Shown here in pieces: positions 56,685 to 64,000 of a DNA stretch of 64,000 bases. Every line of letters starts with the position of its first letter. Position 1 is the first letter of the stretch. Location: positions 24,481-88,480 of the forward strand of contig SHZJ01000010.1 in the NCBI GenBank assembly GCA_009692365.1, written 5' to 3'. The notes under the pieces are model-generated. The model was not told where the DNA came from. It saw only the letters and a program-made list of their open reading frames with translations, and did no database searches. The DNA comes from Gammaproteobacteria bacterium. GTDB lineage: Bacteria > Pseudomonadota > Gammaproteobacteria > Ga0077536. The position numbers and the translations under genes are program-made.

Positions 56685-57752
56685 CTATTGGGTACTGGCG
56701 TGCCACTGCGTCGACCCTGCGTCCACCTCGCGGATGAATTGAATTAACGCCGCGAAGTACGCCTGGGAGTCGTCATACATCGCGAGATGGCTGCCGTTGG
56801 GACACAGGACAAATTTTCCGTGCTTGACCGCACCCGCCATCATTTTCATTTGCTGCGGATCCATGGTGTCGTGAGTCGCGCCCAGAAAGAGGGTTGGCAC
56901 GGTAATCTGGCCAAGGTCCGCGGTACGGTCCCACTGCGCTAATTTCCCGCTTGCACCCATCTCGCTGGGACCCTGCATGGGGATGTAGACCTTCTTGTTG
57001 AGATGCGCAAACGAGCGGTTCACGGGTTCGGGCCACTGGTCCGGCGGCAGGCGCAACAGATGGTCGGTGTAGAAGTTCGCCATCAACAGTGCCATATACC
57101 GTGGCTCGTCGTAGGTCTTCGCCGCCTCCAAGGCCAAAATTTCCGCGAGCGCCTGCTGATTCATCGCGGGCATCAAGACCTTTTTCGCATACTCGTTGTA
57201 CTGCGGGACGCTGGACACCATGTTGGAGATAACCAGCCCTTTGAGGTGCTGCTGATACTTCAGCGCGTACTCCATCGCGAGCAGGCCGCCCCACGATTGA
57301 CCATAAAGAAAAAAGTTGCTCTGGTTGAGGTGCAGCGCCTGTCGCACCTGCTCTACTTCCTCGACGAAACGCGGCAGATCCCACAGCGCGGGGTCGTCAG
57401 GCTGGTCGCTATAAAAAGAACCCAGTTGGTCGTAGTAATAGAACTCGATGCCGGCGCCCGGGAAATAACTCTCGAACACGGCGAAAATCTCGTGCGTGAT
57501 GCCGGGGCCACCATGCAGCAACAACACTTTTATTTTTGGATTGTTGCCAATGCGCTTGGTCCAGACATGAAAATCTCCTTGCGGTGTTTTGACGGGAATC
57601 AATTTCACCCCGCCCGACAGGATGTCGTCACGGCCGGCGTTGTCGAAGTAATTAGACCCCAACGGCGTAGTGGTGACCGCCTGCGCTTGGGGCGCGCCGC
57701 CAGTGAACGCCACGGCGGCCAGTGCTGCGAGACAAAGTGAAGGAGCTTTCAT
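56685..57752 (-). CDS. secreted proline iminopeptidase-like alpha/beta hydrolase
   Basis: The 355-aa protein begins with a signal peptide (MKAPSLCLAALAAVAFTGG). The hydrolase has oxyanion motif HGGPG, nucleophile Ser153 in GQSWGG, the acid Asp in GATHDTMD, and His in PNGSHLAMY. It resembles proline iminopeptidases of family S33, placed outside the cytoplasm. It converges with rlmL. The substrate may be an N-terminal Pro peptide or an unrelated ester. Confidence 0.88.
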   Translation of the reverse strand: MKAPSLCLAALAAVAFTGGAPQAQAVTTTPLGSNYFDNAGRDDILSGGVKLIPVKTPQGDFHVWTKRIGNNPKIKVLLLHGGPGITHEIFAVFESYFPGAGIEFYYYDQLGSFYSDQPDDPALWDLPRFVEEVEQVRQALHLNQSNFFLYGQSWGGLLAMEYALKYQQHLKGLVISNMVSSVPQYNEYAKKVLMPAMNQQALAEILALEAAKTYDEPRYMALLMANFYTDHLLRLPPDQWPEPVNRSFAHLNKKVYIPMQGPSEMGASGKLAQWDRTADLGQITVPTLFLGATHDTMDPQQMKMMAGAVKHGKFVLCPNGSHLAMYDDSQAYFAALIQFIREVDAGSTQWHASTQ

Positions 57753-58095
57753 CGGGAGCCTCTTGGCTAGGCAGAGTTTTGGTGCGCCACCCATGAAGCC
57801 ACACCTGGCGTGGTATTGATACAGCTCGCAGCTTGCCACGGTGCTTAGCGCGTGCCGCACCTTGCCGCATAAAAACCGCCGCTAACGATCCACCGCCAAC
57901 GGCCCGCGACCGTGACGAGCACACCGGCGGAGACACTCACAAACCAGTGGCCGCCAGCGCATTTTGCGCCGGCCAAAGGCTGCCCGAAGTTCCGGTCGGC
58001 ATAACATCTGGCGCGCACGCAGGGAGCGCCCTCAGGTCGGGCCAAAATAGACTGGCGTGGCGGCTTGCTACGGTGCCTCAAAACGACTGTCGCCG

Positions 58096-58121
58096 GCCGG
58101 ACGCCTGAGCCGGACGCCTCA
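58096..58121. repeat. tandem 13-base direct repeat
   Basis: GCCGGACGCCTGA is followed directly by GCCGGACGCCTCA, two copies with one mismatch. It is short and may be a small duplication. Confidence 0.5.
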
Positions 58122-58129
58122 AACCTATG

Positions 58130-58150
58130 CCCTGCGCGACTGGCGCAGGG
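58130..58150 (-). terminator. hairpin downstream of the flavoprotein gene
   Basis: CCCTGCGC (58130-58137) and GCGCAGGG (58143-58150) form a perfect 8-base stem with a 5-base loop. The hairpin lies about 60 bases downstream of the minus-strand flavoprotein stop. No T tract follows. Confidence 0.45.
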
Positions 58151-58208
58151 ACCGACGCCACCCGCTAGGTCGCTGAATTGACTGCGCGTGAAGTTACCGC
58201 GGCGGCGC

Positions 58209-59648
58209 TCAGTTAGCCGTGGCTGTCGCTGCTTCTAGCAGTTCGCGCAGCTTGGGAAGGGCGTGGTTTAGCAGCTCGCCCATGGCCTGAATTTGCGCGA
58301 CCACCGCCGGGTTGCCGAAGTCAAAGTAAGGGCTAAAAAGATCCACGCGCGACGCATTGAGCCACGACACCACCGCCGGCTCGGTTAGCCAGACCAGCAT
58401 GTTTTCGCTGTCTTGGAGGACGCAGCGCAGGTAGTCAGAAGCCCGGTGCGGCAGCGGGACCGGGCGACACAACTCGTTCATCCGCGCCTCGTCTTGCAGA
58501 TTCGCTGCCACATTGCCGATGCACGCGGCGCTGTACACCTGTTGGCACATGCGCACTGTCTGCAGCGTGATGCGGTTTCCAGCAAAGACTTTTTTCGCGG
58601 GGCGCTGCTTCAGACCATCGGCAGCGCAGTCCACCTGCAACGCGCCAGGCGCGGTCTGGTAGCGCCCTTGCTGCAGTTGCAGCGCGCCCGACGCAACCAC
58701 CTCAACGTGACCCAGACGCACGATGTTCGGGATGCGGCGCAACTGCTCCAGTTCCAGTTGGGTGACGGTCGCGCAGCGCCAGTTGGTGGGTTTGACCGAG
58801 GGGTCGAACTGGCGCAGCTGCCCGCAGGCAACCACTCACCGGAAGAAGTCATCAGTAGAATTCGCCGCGAGTGCCGCCCGCAAAACCTCCCCGCGTCCGG
58901 CCGTAATGATGGCAGTGAAATGGCGGCCAGGGTTGACTGTGAAGCGGTCAAACAGCCACGCATCGTTCGGCATGACCCAGGTAATGTTGGCCGGAGCCAC
59001 GCCGTGCTCGAGCAGGAACAAGCAGCTGTCAATGCCGGTCTTGCCGGATCCGATCACGACGAAGTGGCGGTATTCGGGTGCCAGTTTCGGCAGGCTATTG
59101 GGTGCTGCGCAGGCAACGCCGGCGGCAAGCGTGAAGCGGGGCGGCCGCTGGGATGGCACCGCCACGTTGATGTAAGTCGCGTCCACAATTTTCTGCGCGC
59201 GAATCTCGTACTCATTACCGTTGCCGCGCGAAACTACCCGCCCATCGCCAAGGTACTCGCTCATGGGCAAGTACTTTACCCGGCCCGACGGCAGGAAACG
59301 CTGCCGCATCACTTGGTCGAAATACGCGACTACCTCGCTACCGCTGGCCAACTCGTAACAGCCTTTGTTCCAGCCTACCGGGTCGATACTGTGGCGGCCC
59401 AAGGGTGTGGAATTCACGCCATAGCACGCCGAGGCCTGATGTAGACGCACGAAGGGATAAGCGTCATTCCAGTGGCCGCCCGGGCGGTGGTTTCGATCGA
59501 CGATGGTCACCGAGGCCGACGTTTGGGTGACGATTTCATCCGCGAACGCCAGCCCCATGCCGCCTGCACCGACGATCAAATAGTCGCTATCAATGATTGC
59601 CGTCAGCGCTAATTTTCTCGGTGGTGTTAGGTTGTCGAGGCGGCGCAT
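58209..59648 (-). pseudogene. FAD/NAD(P)-dependent oxidoreductase interrupted by in-frame TGA
   Basis: The joined frame is 480 codons, the normal length of this flavoprotein family. The N-terminal part has DYLIVGAGGMGLAF and, later, HFVVIGSGKTGIDSC, both nucleotide-binding motifs. At 58836-58838 a TGA follows STDDFFR and the same frame continues with VVACGQLRQFDPSV. As I recall the family, homologs have an Arg or similar residue there (pattern STDDLFxRLEACGQL), not a redox Cys. So a CGA-to-TGA nonsense change is the simplest explanation. The neighbouring operon does use an in-frame TGA, so recoding should be excluded. The start at 59648 is the best available ATG. Confidence 0.75.
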
Positions 59649-60102
59649 CCCACGCGACGGTTCGGTGCCAGTGGTCGTGCCAGGCAGCGCCGTGAAATTG
59701 CCGCTGGCCACCACCCCACCGCGCCCGCCCGGTGGCCGCAGACAGCTTTTGCGCGGCGTCGGAATGGCACAGCATTCGGCGCTGGACTCGCGGCGACAAG
59801 CACTTCGGTCTTGGCAGATGGGGCGCCCGCACGAGCGGGCCAGCGGGCCTCGAGACGAGGCGCTGGACGCCTCAATCATGCCCCGCTGATAAGATACCAT
59901 TCTCTCCACAGCTGGGAAAAAGGTCCTGACTTGCGCCAGCTGCTGGTTCGGCAGGCGAGCAAAACAGGGGGAAATAAAGACTCTCGGCGCAGCGCATCGG
60001 AGCGTCGCACTGCCAACCCCACCGAGCGCTGGGCCGCCGGGCTGACGGTCTTTAGATCTGGTTGTACACTCGGACAGGTCTTCAGCTTGGCGAGGAAATG
60101 CC
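59649..60102. other. 454-base gap upstream of the thioredoxin/UGSC operon
   Basis: No gene is supported. Short open frames on both strands lack recognisable families. The plus-strand promoter for the operon (60042-60070) lies at its right end. TAAGAT near 59890 could be another -10 box but has no partner I trust. Confidence 0.4.
60042..60070 (+). promoter_or_regulatory. sigma-70-type promoter for the thioredoxin/UGSC operon
   Basis: CTGACG (60042-60047) and TACACT (60065-60070) are spaced by exactly 17 bases, a good sigma-70 fit. Transcription would begin about 25 bases before the ATG at 60103. A similar TACACTCGG occurs before the CmcJ/NvfI-like gene at 62934. Confidence 0.55.
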
Positions 60103-61530
60103 ATGTCACTGCCCAACGGACTGATTGCAGTCGTCAAGCGCGATTGCCCAACCTGTTTGCTCGTGGACCCGGTGCTGGTAGAAATTGAACGCGCGGGAAA
60201 GCCGTTGACCGTGTACGTGCAAGACGACCCCAGCTTTACGCAGGCCGCTGGCAGTGTTGACGATCGTGATCTGGCGCAGTCGTTTCGCTTAGGCATCGAA
60301 ATCGTCCCAACCTTGATCGAGGTCGTGGCGGGGCGGGAGGTGCAGCGCACTATCGGCTGGGTGCGCAGCGAATGGGCAGCGGTCAGCGGCTTGGCCACGC
60401 TCGGCGCGGATCTCCCCGCGCATCGACCCGGCTGCGGCTCCAAATCGGTCGAGCCCGGCATCGCCGAACAACTGGCTCTGCGCTACGGCAATACCGGCAT
60501 GACCGCGCGCCGGGTGATCGTTCCGCCCCAAGAAGACGACATCGAGGTTTGCTTTGAGCGCGGTTGGAGCGACGGCTTGCCGGTGGTGCCACCCAGCGAA
60601 ACGCGGGTTTATCGCATGCTGCAGGGTACCTCACGTGCGCCCGCTGAGGTGCTGGGCTTGGTACCCCCCAATTTGTCTGCCTGCACGATTGAGAAAGTGG
60701 CCATCAACGCCGTGATGGCCGGTTGTAAACCAGAATATCTGCCGGTCGTCATCGCCGCCGTGGAAGCCGCGCTCGACCCGGCATTTTGTTTGCACGGGCT
60801 CCTTGCCACCACCTGGTTTTCTGGCCCCATGATCATCGTCAACGGCCCCATCCGTGAGCGCATCGGGATGAACTGGCAGGGCAACGTGTTAGGGCAGGGT
60901 AATCGCGCGAACGCCACCATCGGGCGGGCGCTGCAGCTCGTGGTACGTAATGTGGGGGGCGGTCGGCCACGAGAGGTCGACCAAGCCACTTTTGGGACAC
61001 CCGCCAAGTTGTCTTTTTGCTTCGCCGAAGACGAGGCAACCGCCTGGACTACGCTGGGCGAGGACCGCGGTTTTCGCCGTGACCAATCCAGCGTGACGCT
61101 GTTCAGCGCCGACGGACCGTTGGGCTGCGCTGATCAAAAATCTCGCACGCCGCAGCCGCTCATCCGCTCGCTTGCCGGTAGCCTGCGGGCCGTCACTCAC
61201 GTGGAGATGACTAACGCCAGTGATGCGGTAGTGGTGATTGGGCCCGAGCATGGCCGGGTGTTTGAGCAGGCGGGTTGGAGCAAAGCGCAAGTGTTGGGGG
61301 CGCTGCACGCGGCGTTGCAGATCCAGGGGCAAGATCTCGGCATGGGCACCGACGCGGCGGCCCCGGTAGCGACCCCAAACACGGCGGGAACCCGCGCTAA
61401 ATTCCGCCCAGAGGGGCTGACCTTGATCCGTGCCGGCGGCCAGGCTGGACTTTTTTCCGCTATTATTCCCGGGTGGCTAATGAAGGGATCGCTAGGTACT
61501 GATCCCGTCAGTAAGGAGATCCTTCCATGA
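60103..61530 (+). CDS. thioredoxin-like domain fused to UGSC-associated domain
   Basis: The 475-aa protein has two parts. Residues 1 to about 105 look like a thioredoxin fold with a CPTC active site (Cys15, Cys18 in KRDCPTCLL) and a cis-Pro at VPT (69-70). Residues about 135-475 form a large domain of a family without known function that accompanies UGSC proteins: GWSDGLPVVPPSE, VAINAVMAGCKPEYLPVV, LGQGNRANATIGRAL and FRPEGLTLIRAGGQAGLFSA. The last four bases overlap the UGSC start (ATGA). This supports a redox partnership between the two proteins. The large domain's chemistry is unknown. Confidence 0.8.
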   Translation: MSLPNGLIAVVKRDCPTCLLVDPVLVEIERAGKPLTVYVQDDPSFTQAAGSVDDRDLAQSFRLGIEIVPTLIEVVAGREVQRTIGWVRSEWAAVSGLATLGADLPAHRPGCGSKSVEPGIAEQLALRYGNTGMTARRVIVPPQEDDIEVCFERGWSDGLPVVPPSETRVYRMLQGTSRAPAEVLGLVPPNLSACTIEKVAINAVMAGCKPEYLPVVIAAVEAALDPAFCLHGLLATTWFSGPMIIVNGPIRERIGMNWQGNVLGQGNRANATIGRALQLVVRNVGGGRPREVDQATFGTPAKLSFCFAEDEATAWTTLGEDRGFRRDQSSVTLFSADGPLGCADQKSRTPQPLIRSLAGSLRAVTHVEMTNASDAVVVIGPEHGRVFEQAGWSKAQVLGALHAALQIQGQDLGMGTDAAAPVATPNTAGTRAKFRPEGLTLIRAGGQAGLFSAIIPGWLMKGSLGTDPVSKEILP

Positions 61531-62048
61531 ATGCTGTTCTACTCGACCCCACCGGAGAACGCGATCCGGTAAAACGCTCACCGCTGGCGAAACCGGCGAC
61601 CCTCGCTGGCCTCACCGTTGGTCTGCTCGATATTTCGAAAGCGCGCGGCGACGTGTTTCTCGATCGCCTAGACGAAATGTTCAAGGCCCAAGGCGTGGCC
61701 ACCCGGCGCTACAAAAAACCCACGTTCGCGCGCCCCGCGCCCATTTCGCTGGTGCAAGAAATTGCCAGCCAGTGCGATGTGGTGGTGGAAGGCCTGGCCG
61801 ACTGAGGTTCCTGCACGTCGTGCAGTTTGCATGACATCAGAGAACTCGACGGGCGTGGCGTACCAGGGGGCTTCATCGCCTCAGAAGTTTTTCGCACGGC
61901 AGCGAGTGCCCAGAGTGAGGCGTTCGGTTTCTATCCCAACGGCCTGTTCGTCGCGCATCCTATCCAGGACCGCACGGACGACGAAATGCGCCAGCTCGCA
62001 GAGGATGCCTTTAGCGCCGTGTGCGCGATGATCAGCGCGCCGGCTTAA
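61527..62048 (+). CDS. UGSC-family selenoprotein (in-frame TGA read as selenocysteine)
   Basis: The full frame is 174 codons: residues 1-92, TGA at 61803-61805 as residue 93, then GSCTSCSLHDIRELDGRGVP to the TAA at 62046-62048. Family members have Cys or selenocysteine at this spot, giving the UGSC or CGSC motif followed by TSCS and a conserved HD. Start context is good: AAGGAG lies about 10 bases before the ATG, which overlaps the previous stop. The sequence both sides of the TGA matches the family (TVGLLDISKARGD, KPTFARPAP; GGFIASEVF, FVAHPIQ). A Sec-dependent redox role is inferred; the reaction is unknown. Confidence 0.88.
61811..61851 (+). promoter_or_regulatory. candidate bacterial SECIS hairpins after the TGA
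   Basis: Two alternative hairpins overlap here. The first is a perfect 6-base stem (CTGCAC 61811-61816, GTGCAG 61820-61825) with loop GTC that begins with G, but it lies only 11 bases after the TGA, closer than usual. The second pairs CGT/ACG and AGTT/AACT (61819-61827 with 61843-61851) around a 2x2 internal mismatch. Its loop starts about 22 bases after the TGA, with a G as second base, within the usual 16-37 base range. SelB would bind one of these to deliver Sec-tRNA. Confidence 0.45.
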
Positions 62049-62055
62049 GCGGCCA

Positions 62056-62088
62056 GCGCCGCGACCCAATCTGGGTTGGGCGCGGCGC
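62056..62088. terminator. strong hairpin between UGSC and SDR genes
   Basis: GCGCCGCG (62056-62063) pairs perfectly with CGCGGCGC (62081-62088). Inside, CCCAA (62065-62069) pairs with TTGGG (62076-62080) with one A bulged, leaving a 6-base loop. It lies between two convergent genes and should end both transcripts. No T tract is present. Confidence 0.6.
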
Positions 62089-62139
62089 GCCTGTTGGCGT
62101 CGGGGCTGCGCACCGGCGCCCCACCACCCGCCAAAAAAA

Positions 62140-62838
62140 CTAAGGCGGCAGCTGCGGCCTGATGATGATTTCTGTTGGACAGCAATGGGCTGAGGACGCC
62201 AATACGAAAGCCACGGTGTCGGCGATATCCTCGGGGCGGATCATCCGTTGCGCGCGCTTTTTCAGGCCGGCGGTGAGGGTGGTGTCGACGAAACCGGGCA
62301 CGATGCTGGAAACCTTGATGCCGAATTCGCGCACGTCTTCAAACAGGCTGGCGGTGAATCCGTTTAGGGCATGCTTGCTCGCTGCATAGATGGCGTCGCC
62401 GCCGTTGCTGTGGCGGCCGCTGATGGAGGAAATATTGATCACAGCACCGTGTCGCCGTTCGATCATCTCTGGGATCACGCTGCGGGTGAGGGTCATGACG
62501 GCCCAAAAATTAAGATCCAGCACCGCCCGCCAGGTGTCGAGGTCGGCGTGTTGTACCGCGCCGCGCCCAGCACTCCCGGCATTGTTAATCAACACTCCGA
62601 TGGGCCCGAAGTGGGCGCGCGCCGCGAGCACCGCGGCGGTGATGTGGCTGGTATCGCGTAAATCCCCCGCTAGAGAACCCACTTTTACGCCGCTGTTGGC
62701 ACACTCGGCGGCCACGCAGGCCAAGGCATCGTCGTTGCGCCCTAGCAAAAATAACGCATAGCCTGCGGCGGCGAGCCGCCGCGCGATGGCCCGCCCAATG
62801 CCCTTGCCCGCGCCGGTTATCAAAGCGGTATGCGTCAT
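62140..62838 (-). CDS. short-chain dehydrogenase/reductase
   Basis: The 232-aa SDR has TGAGKGIGRA for cofactor binding, NNAG, and Ser in INISSISG with Tyr and Lys in YAASKHALNG. SD GGAGG precedes the ATG at 62838. The C-terminus ends IIIRPQLPP, typical of YdfG/sepiapterin-reductase-like SDRs. The substrate is unknown. It converges with the UGSC gene and diverges from the CmcJ/NvfI-like gene. Confidence 0.88.
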   Translation of the reverse strand: MTHTALITGAGKGIGRAIARRLAAAGYALFLLGRNDDALACVAAECANSGVKVGSLAGDLRDTSHITAAVLAARAHFGPIGVLINNAGSAGRGAVQHADLDTWRAVLDLNFWAVMTLTRSVIPEMIERRHGAVINISSISGRHSNGGDAIYAASKHALNGFTASLFEDVREFGIKVSSIVPGFVDTTLTAGLKKRAQRMIRPEDIADTVAFVLASSAHCCPTEIIIRPQLPP

Positions 62839-62933
62839 ATCTGCCTCCTGTCGCGAACATTGCTGGGCACGGCACCTGCTGCTCCCGCTAAGACAACCAC
62901 GGCGCCAAATTTCCGGCCGCCAATATTTGCAGC

Positions 62934-62939
62934 TACACT
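62934..62939 (+). promoter_or_regulatory. possible -10 box (TACACT) before the second CmcJ/NvfI-like gene
   Basis: TACACTCGG resembles the -10 box of the thioredoxin/UGSC operon. A TTTCCG lies 18 bases upstream as a possible -35 box. The fit is weaker than at 60042. Confidence 0.3.
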
Positions 62940-62981
62940 CGGTTGTCGATGCAATTTAGGCGCAACCCAAAGGTAGCCGCA

Positions 62982-63980
62982 ATGACTGATAAATCGCAGG
63001 CCCGGCAACTGGGTACAGACACGGTCGGATCTTTCAAATATCTCGCGTCGACCGTGCGGCCTTCGCTGTACCGCAATGGCGAAGTGCTGACGCGGCGCGA
63101 CCCCGACGGCAGCGATGCTGGCACGCAAGGGGTGGTACTGACGCCGCAGCAGATGGTGGTCCACGACGCGCGGCAGCTCGCGGCGCTGGGGCGCTGCACG
63201 CTAGAGAAAAGCGGTTTCGAACTGTTGCGCCGGCCGTTCGCGGGGTCGGCCATCGATTTCTTTGACCACGCGCAAGTGGTCCAGCGGTACTACGCCGACT
63301 GCGTGCGGGTGGTCGAGGAGTTCACGGGCGCACGCGCGTTTGCGTTCGACCACAACCTGCGCTCGGCCGCCGGCAAGCAGCGCAAACAGCGCATCCGCGG
63401 CGGCCAGCAGGTGCAAGGGCCGGCGCATGTCGTCCATGGGGATTACACCCTGACCAGCGCCCCAGCAAGATTACAGGACCTGACACTTCCGCCCAGCGGC
63501 AACGATACGCTGCGGGGTGTGCTGCCGGCGGGAGCAAGCCTTATCTCCTCTACGCTGGCGGCCCGTGCCCACGCGCCCGGTGGGCGTTTTGCGCTGATCA
63601 ATGTCTGGCGAAATATCGCCGAGGAACCCGTGGCGACGTATCCGCTCGCGTTGTGCGACGGCCAGAGTGTGGTGCCCGAAGACCTCGCAGTGTTCGAAAT
63701 TCATTACCCCGATCGGATCGGCGAAAACTACTTTGCCCGACATTCGCCCCAGCATCGTTGGTACTACTATCCACACATGACCGGCGAGGAAGCGCTGCTG
63801 ATCAAGCAATGGGATTCGGCCGGTGGGCTGGCCCGCTCGCAGGGCGCGCGGGGCGACGCCAGCGACCCCAAGGGGCCGTGCACCTTTAGTTTTCACAGTG
63901 CTTTTGCCGACCCCGCGACCCCGCCCGATGCCCCGGACCGTTGGAGTATCGAGGTGCGCTGTATGGTGCTCTACGGCTGA
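62982..63980 (+). CDS. CmcJ/NvfI-like oxygenase family protein (second copy)
   Basis: The 332-aa protein shares the motif order of the protein at 461-1297: FDHN (122-125), His152-x-Asp154 (HGDYT), RFALINVWR, HRWYYYPHM, QWDSAGG and late His305 in FSFHSAF. Fe(II)/2-oxoglutarate oxidation is inferred from the HxD...H pattern and family link. The ATG at 62982 follows AAAGGT by about 9 bases; TTG and ATG codons at 62943 and 62949 are less likely. The N-terminal part is about 50 residues longer than in the first copy. The substrate is unknown. Confidence 0.72.
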   Translation: MTDKSQARQLGTDTVGSFKYLASTVRPSLYRNGEVLTRRDPDGSDAGTQGVVLTPQQMVVHDARQLAALGRCTLEKSGFELLRRPFAGSAIDFFDHAQVVQRYYADCVRVVEEFTGARAFAFDHNLRSAAGKQRKQRIRGGQQVQGPAHVVHGDYTLTSAPARLQDLTLPPSGNDTLRGVLPAGASLISSTLAARAHAPGGRFALINVWRNIAEEPVATYPLALCDGQSVVPEDLAVFEIHYPDRIGENYFARHSPQHRWYYYPHMTGEEALLIKQWDSAGGLARSQGARGDASDPKGPCTFSFHSAFADPATPPDAPDRWSIEVRCMVLYG

Positions 63981-64000
63981 GGCGTTGGGGCACCCGCACA

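Larger units (their letters stand above)
57753..58208. other. 456-base gap between the iminopeptidase and the flavoprotein remnant
   Basis: No gene is supported. A minus-strand frame at about 57845-58081 has a hydrophobic stretch, but its composition and lack of a ribosome site argue against it. A tandem 13-base repeat and a hairpin near the right end are listed separately. Confidence 0.4.

Noticed and set aside
57845-58081. Minus-strand frame with a hydrophobic stretch
   Set aside because: Only 78 codons, skewed composition, no homology that I recognise and no ribosome site.
1-64000. TGA reassigned as a sense codon throughout
   Set aside because: Many well-conserved genes here (for example ybiT, paaC, yedK region genes and the thioredoxin fusion) end normally at TGA, so only local recoding is plausible.
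1-64000. tRNA, rRNA, CRISPR, phage or transposase genes
   Set aside because: I looked through the intergenic stretches and long frames and saw none; small RNAs without a protein-like signal would escape this reading.

Overview
The window is GC-rich, densely coded chromosomal DNA from a proteobacterium, most probably a gammaproteobacterium. The housekeeping genes resemble Escherichia and Pseudomonas families throughout (YbiT, TrpE, YajQ, QmcA/NfeD, SrkA, RluF, an LplT-PlsC-Aas fusion, YcbB/MepK, YedK, RlmKL). I see no rRNA, tRNA, CRISPR array, insertion sequence or phage genes. The accessory genes (F420/FMN luciferase-like oxidoreductase, several SDRs and acyl-CoA dehydrogenases, a Baeyer-Villiger-type monooxygenase, two CmcJ/NvfI-type oxygenases, the paa operon) point to an aerobic heterotroph that degrades organic compounds.

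Layout: 0-8.4 kb holds an alpha/beta-hydrolase fragment, a CmcJ/NvfI-like protein, ybiT, osmC-like, a luciferase-like oxidoreductase, a CocE-type hydrolase, an SDR and a TIGR02466-type oxygenase. 8.5-17.8 kb holds trpE, a 69-aa protein, a broken TIGR03790-type gene behind a MoxR/VWA pair, a PilZ-like protein, a DUF465 protein, a cNMP-rhodanese fusion, DUF3301, CPXCG, yajQ and a HAD phosphatase. 17.8-31.1 kb holds a PreP-like metalloprotease, a lipoprotein, a small-molecule kinase, qmcA-nfeD, an SDR, an epimerase, a DEAD-box helicase, a frameshifted acyl-CoA dehydrogenase and a small lipoprotein. 31.3-38.7 kb holds a DUF998 membrane protein overlapping srkA, then paaI-paaK-paaABCDE. 38.7-48.9 kb holds an SMP-30-like protein, rluF, the trifunctional acyltransferase/acyl-ACP synthetase, a zinc alcohol dehydrogenase, divergent ycbB and mepK, and yedK. 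49-64 kb holds an acyl-CoA dehydrogenase with an APH-like kinase, an SDR, a flavin monooxygenase, rlmKL, a proline iminopeptidase-like protein, a flavoprotein gene interrupted by TGA, a thioredoxin-fusion/UGSC pair, an SDR and a second CmcJ/NvfI-like protein.

The most notable find is at 60.1-62.05 kb. A two-gene operon encodes a thioredoxin-like fusion protein and, overlapping it by ATGA, a UGSC-family protein. Its signature residue is encoded by an in-frame TGA at 61803-61805. The frame continues directly into Gly-Ser-Cys-Thr-Ser-Cys-Ser-Leu-His-Asp and on to a TAA at 62048, so this is very likely a selenoprotein that a standard gene caller would cut in two. Potential SECIS-type hairpins lie just after the TGA.

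Three other genes carry lesions: a TAG plus a missing start codon (TIGR03790-like), a one-base shift in a T run (acyl-CoA dehydrogenase), and a TGA at a position that does not look redox-active (flavoprotein beside the selenoprotein operon). They may reflect gene decay or consensus errors, and raw reads would tell these apart.
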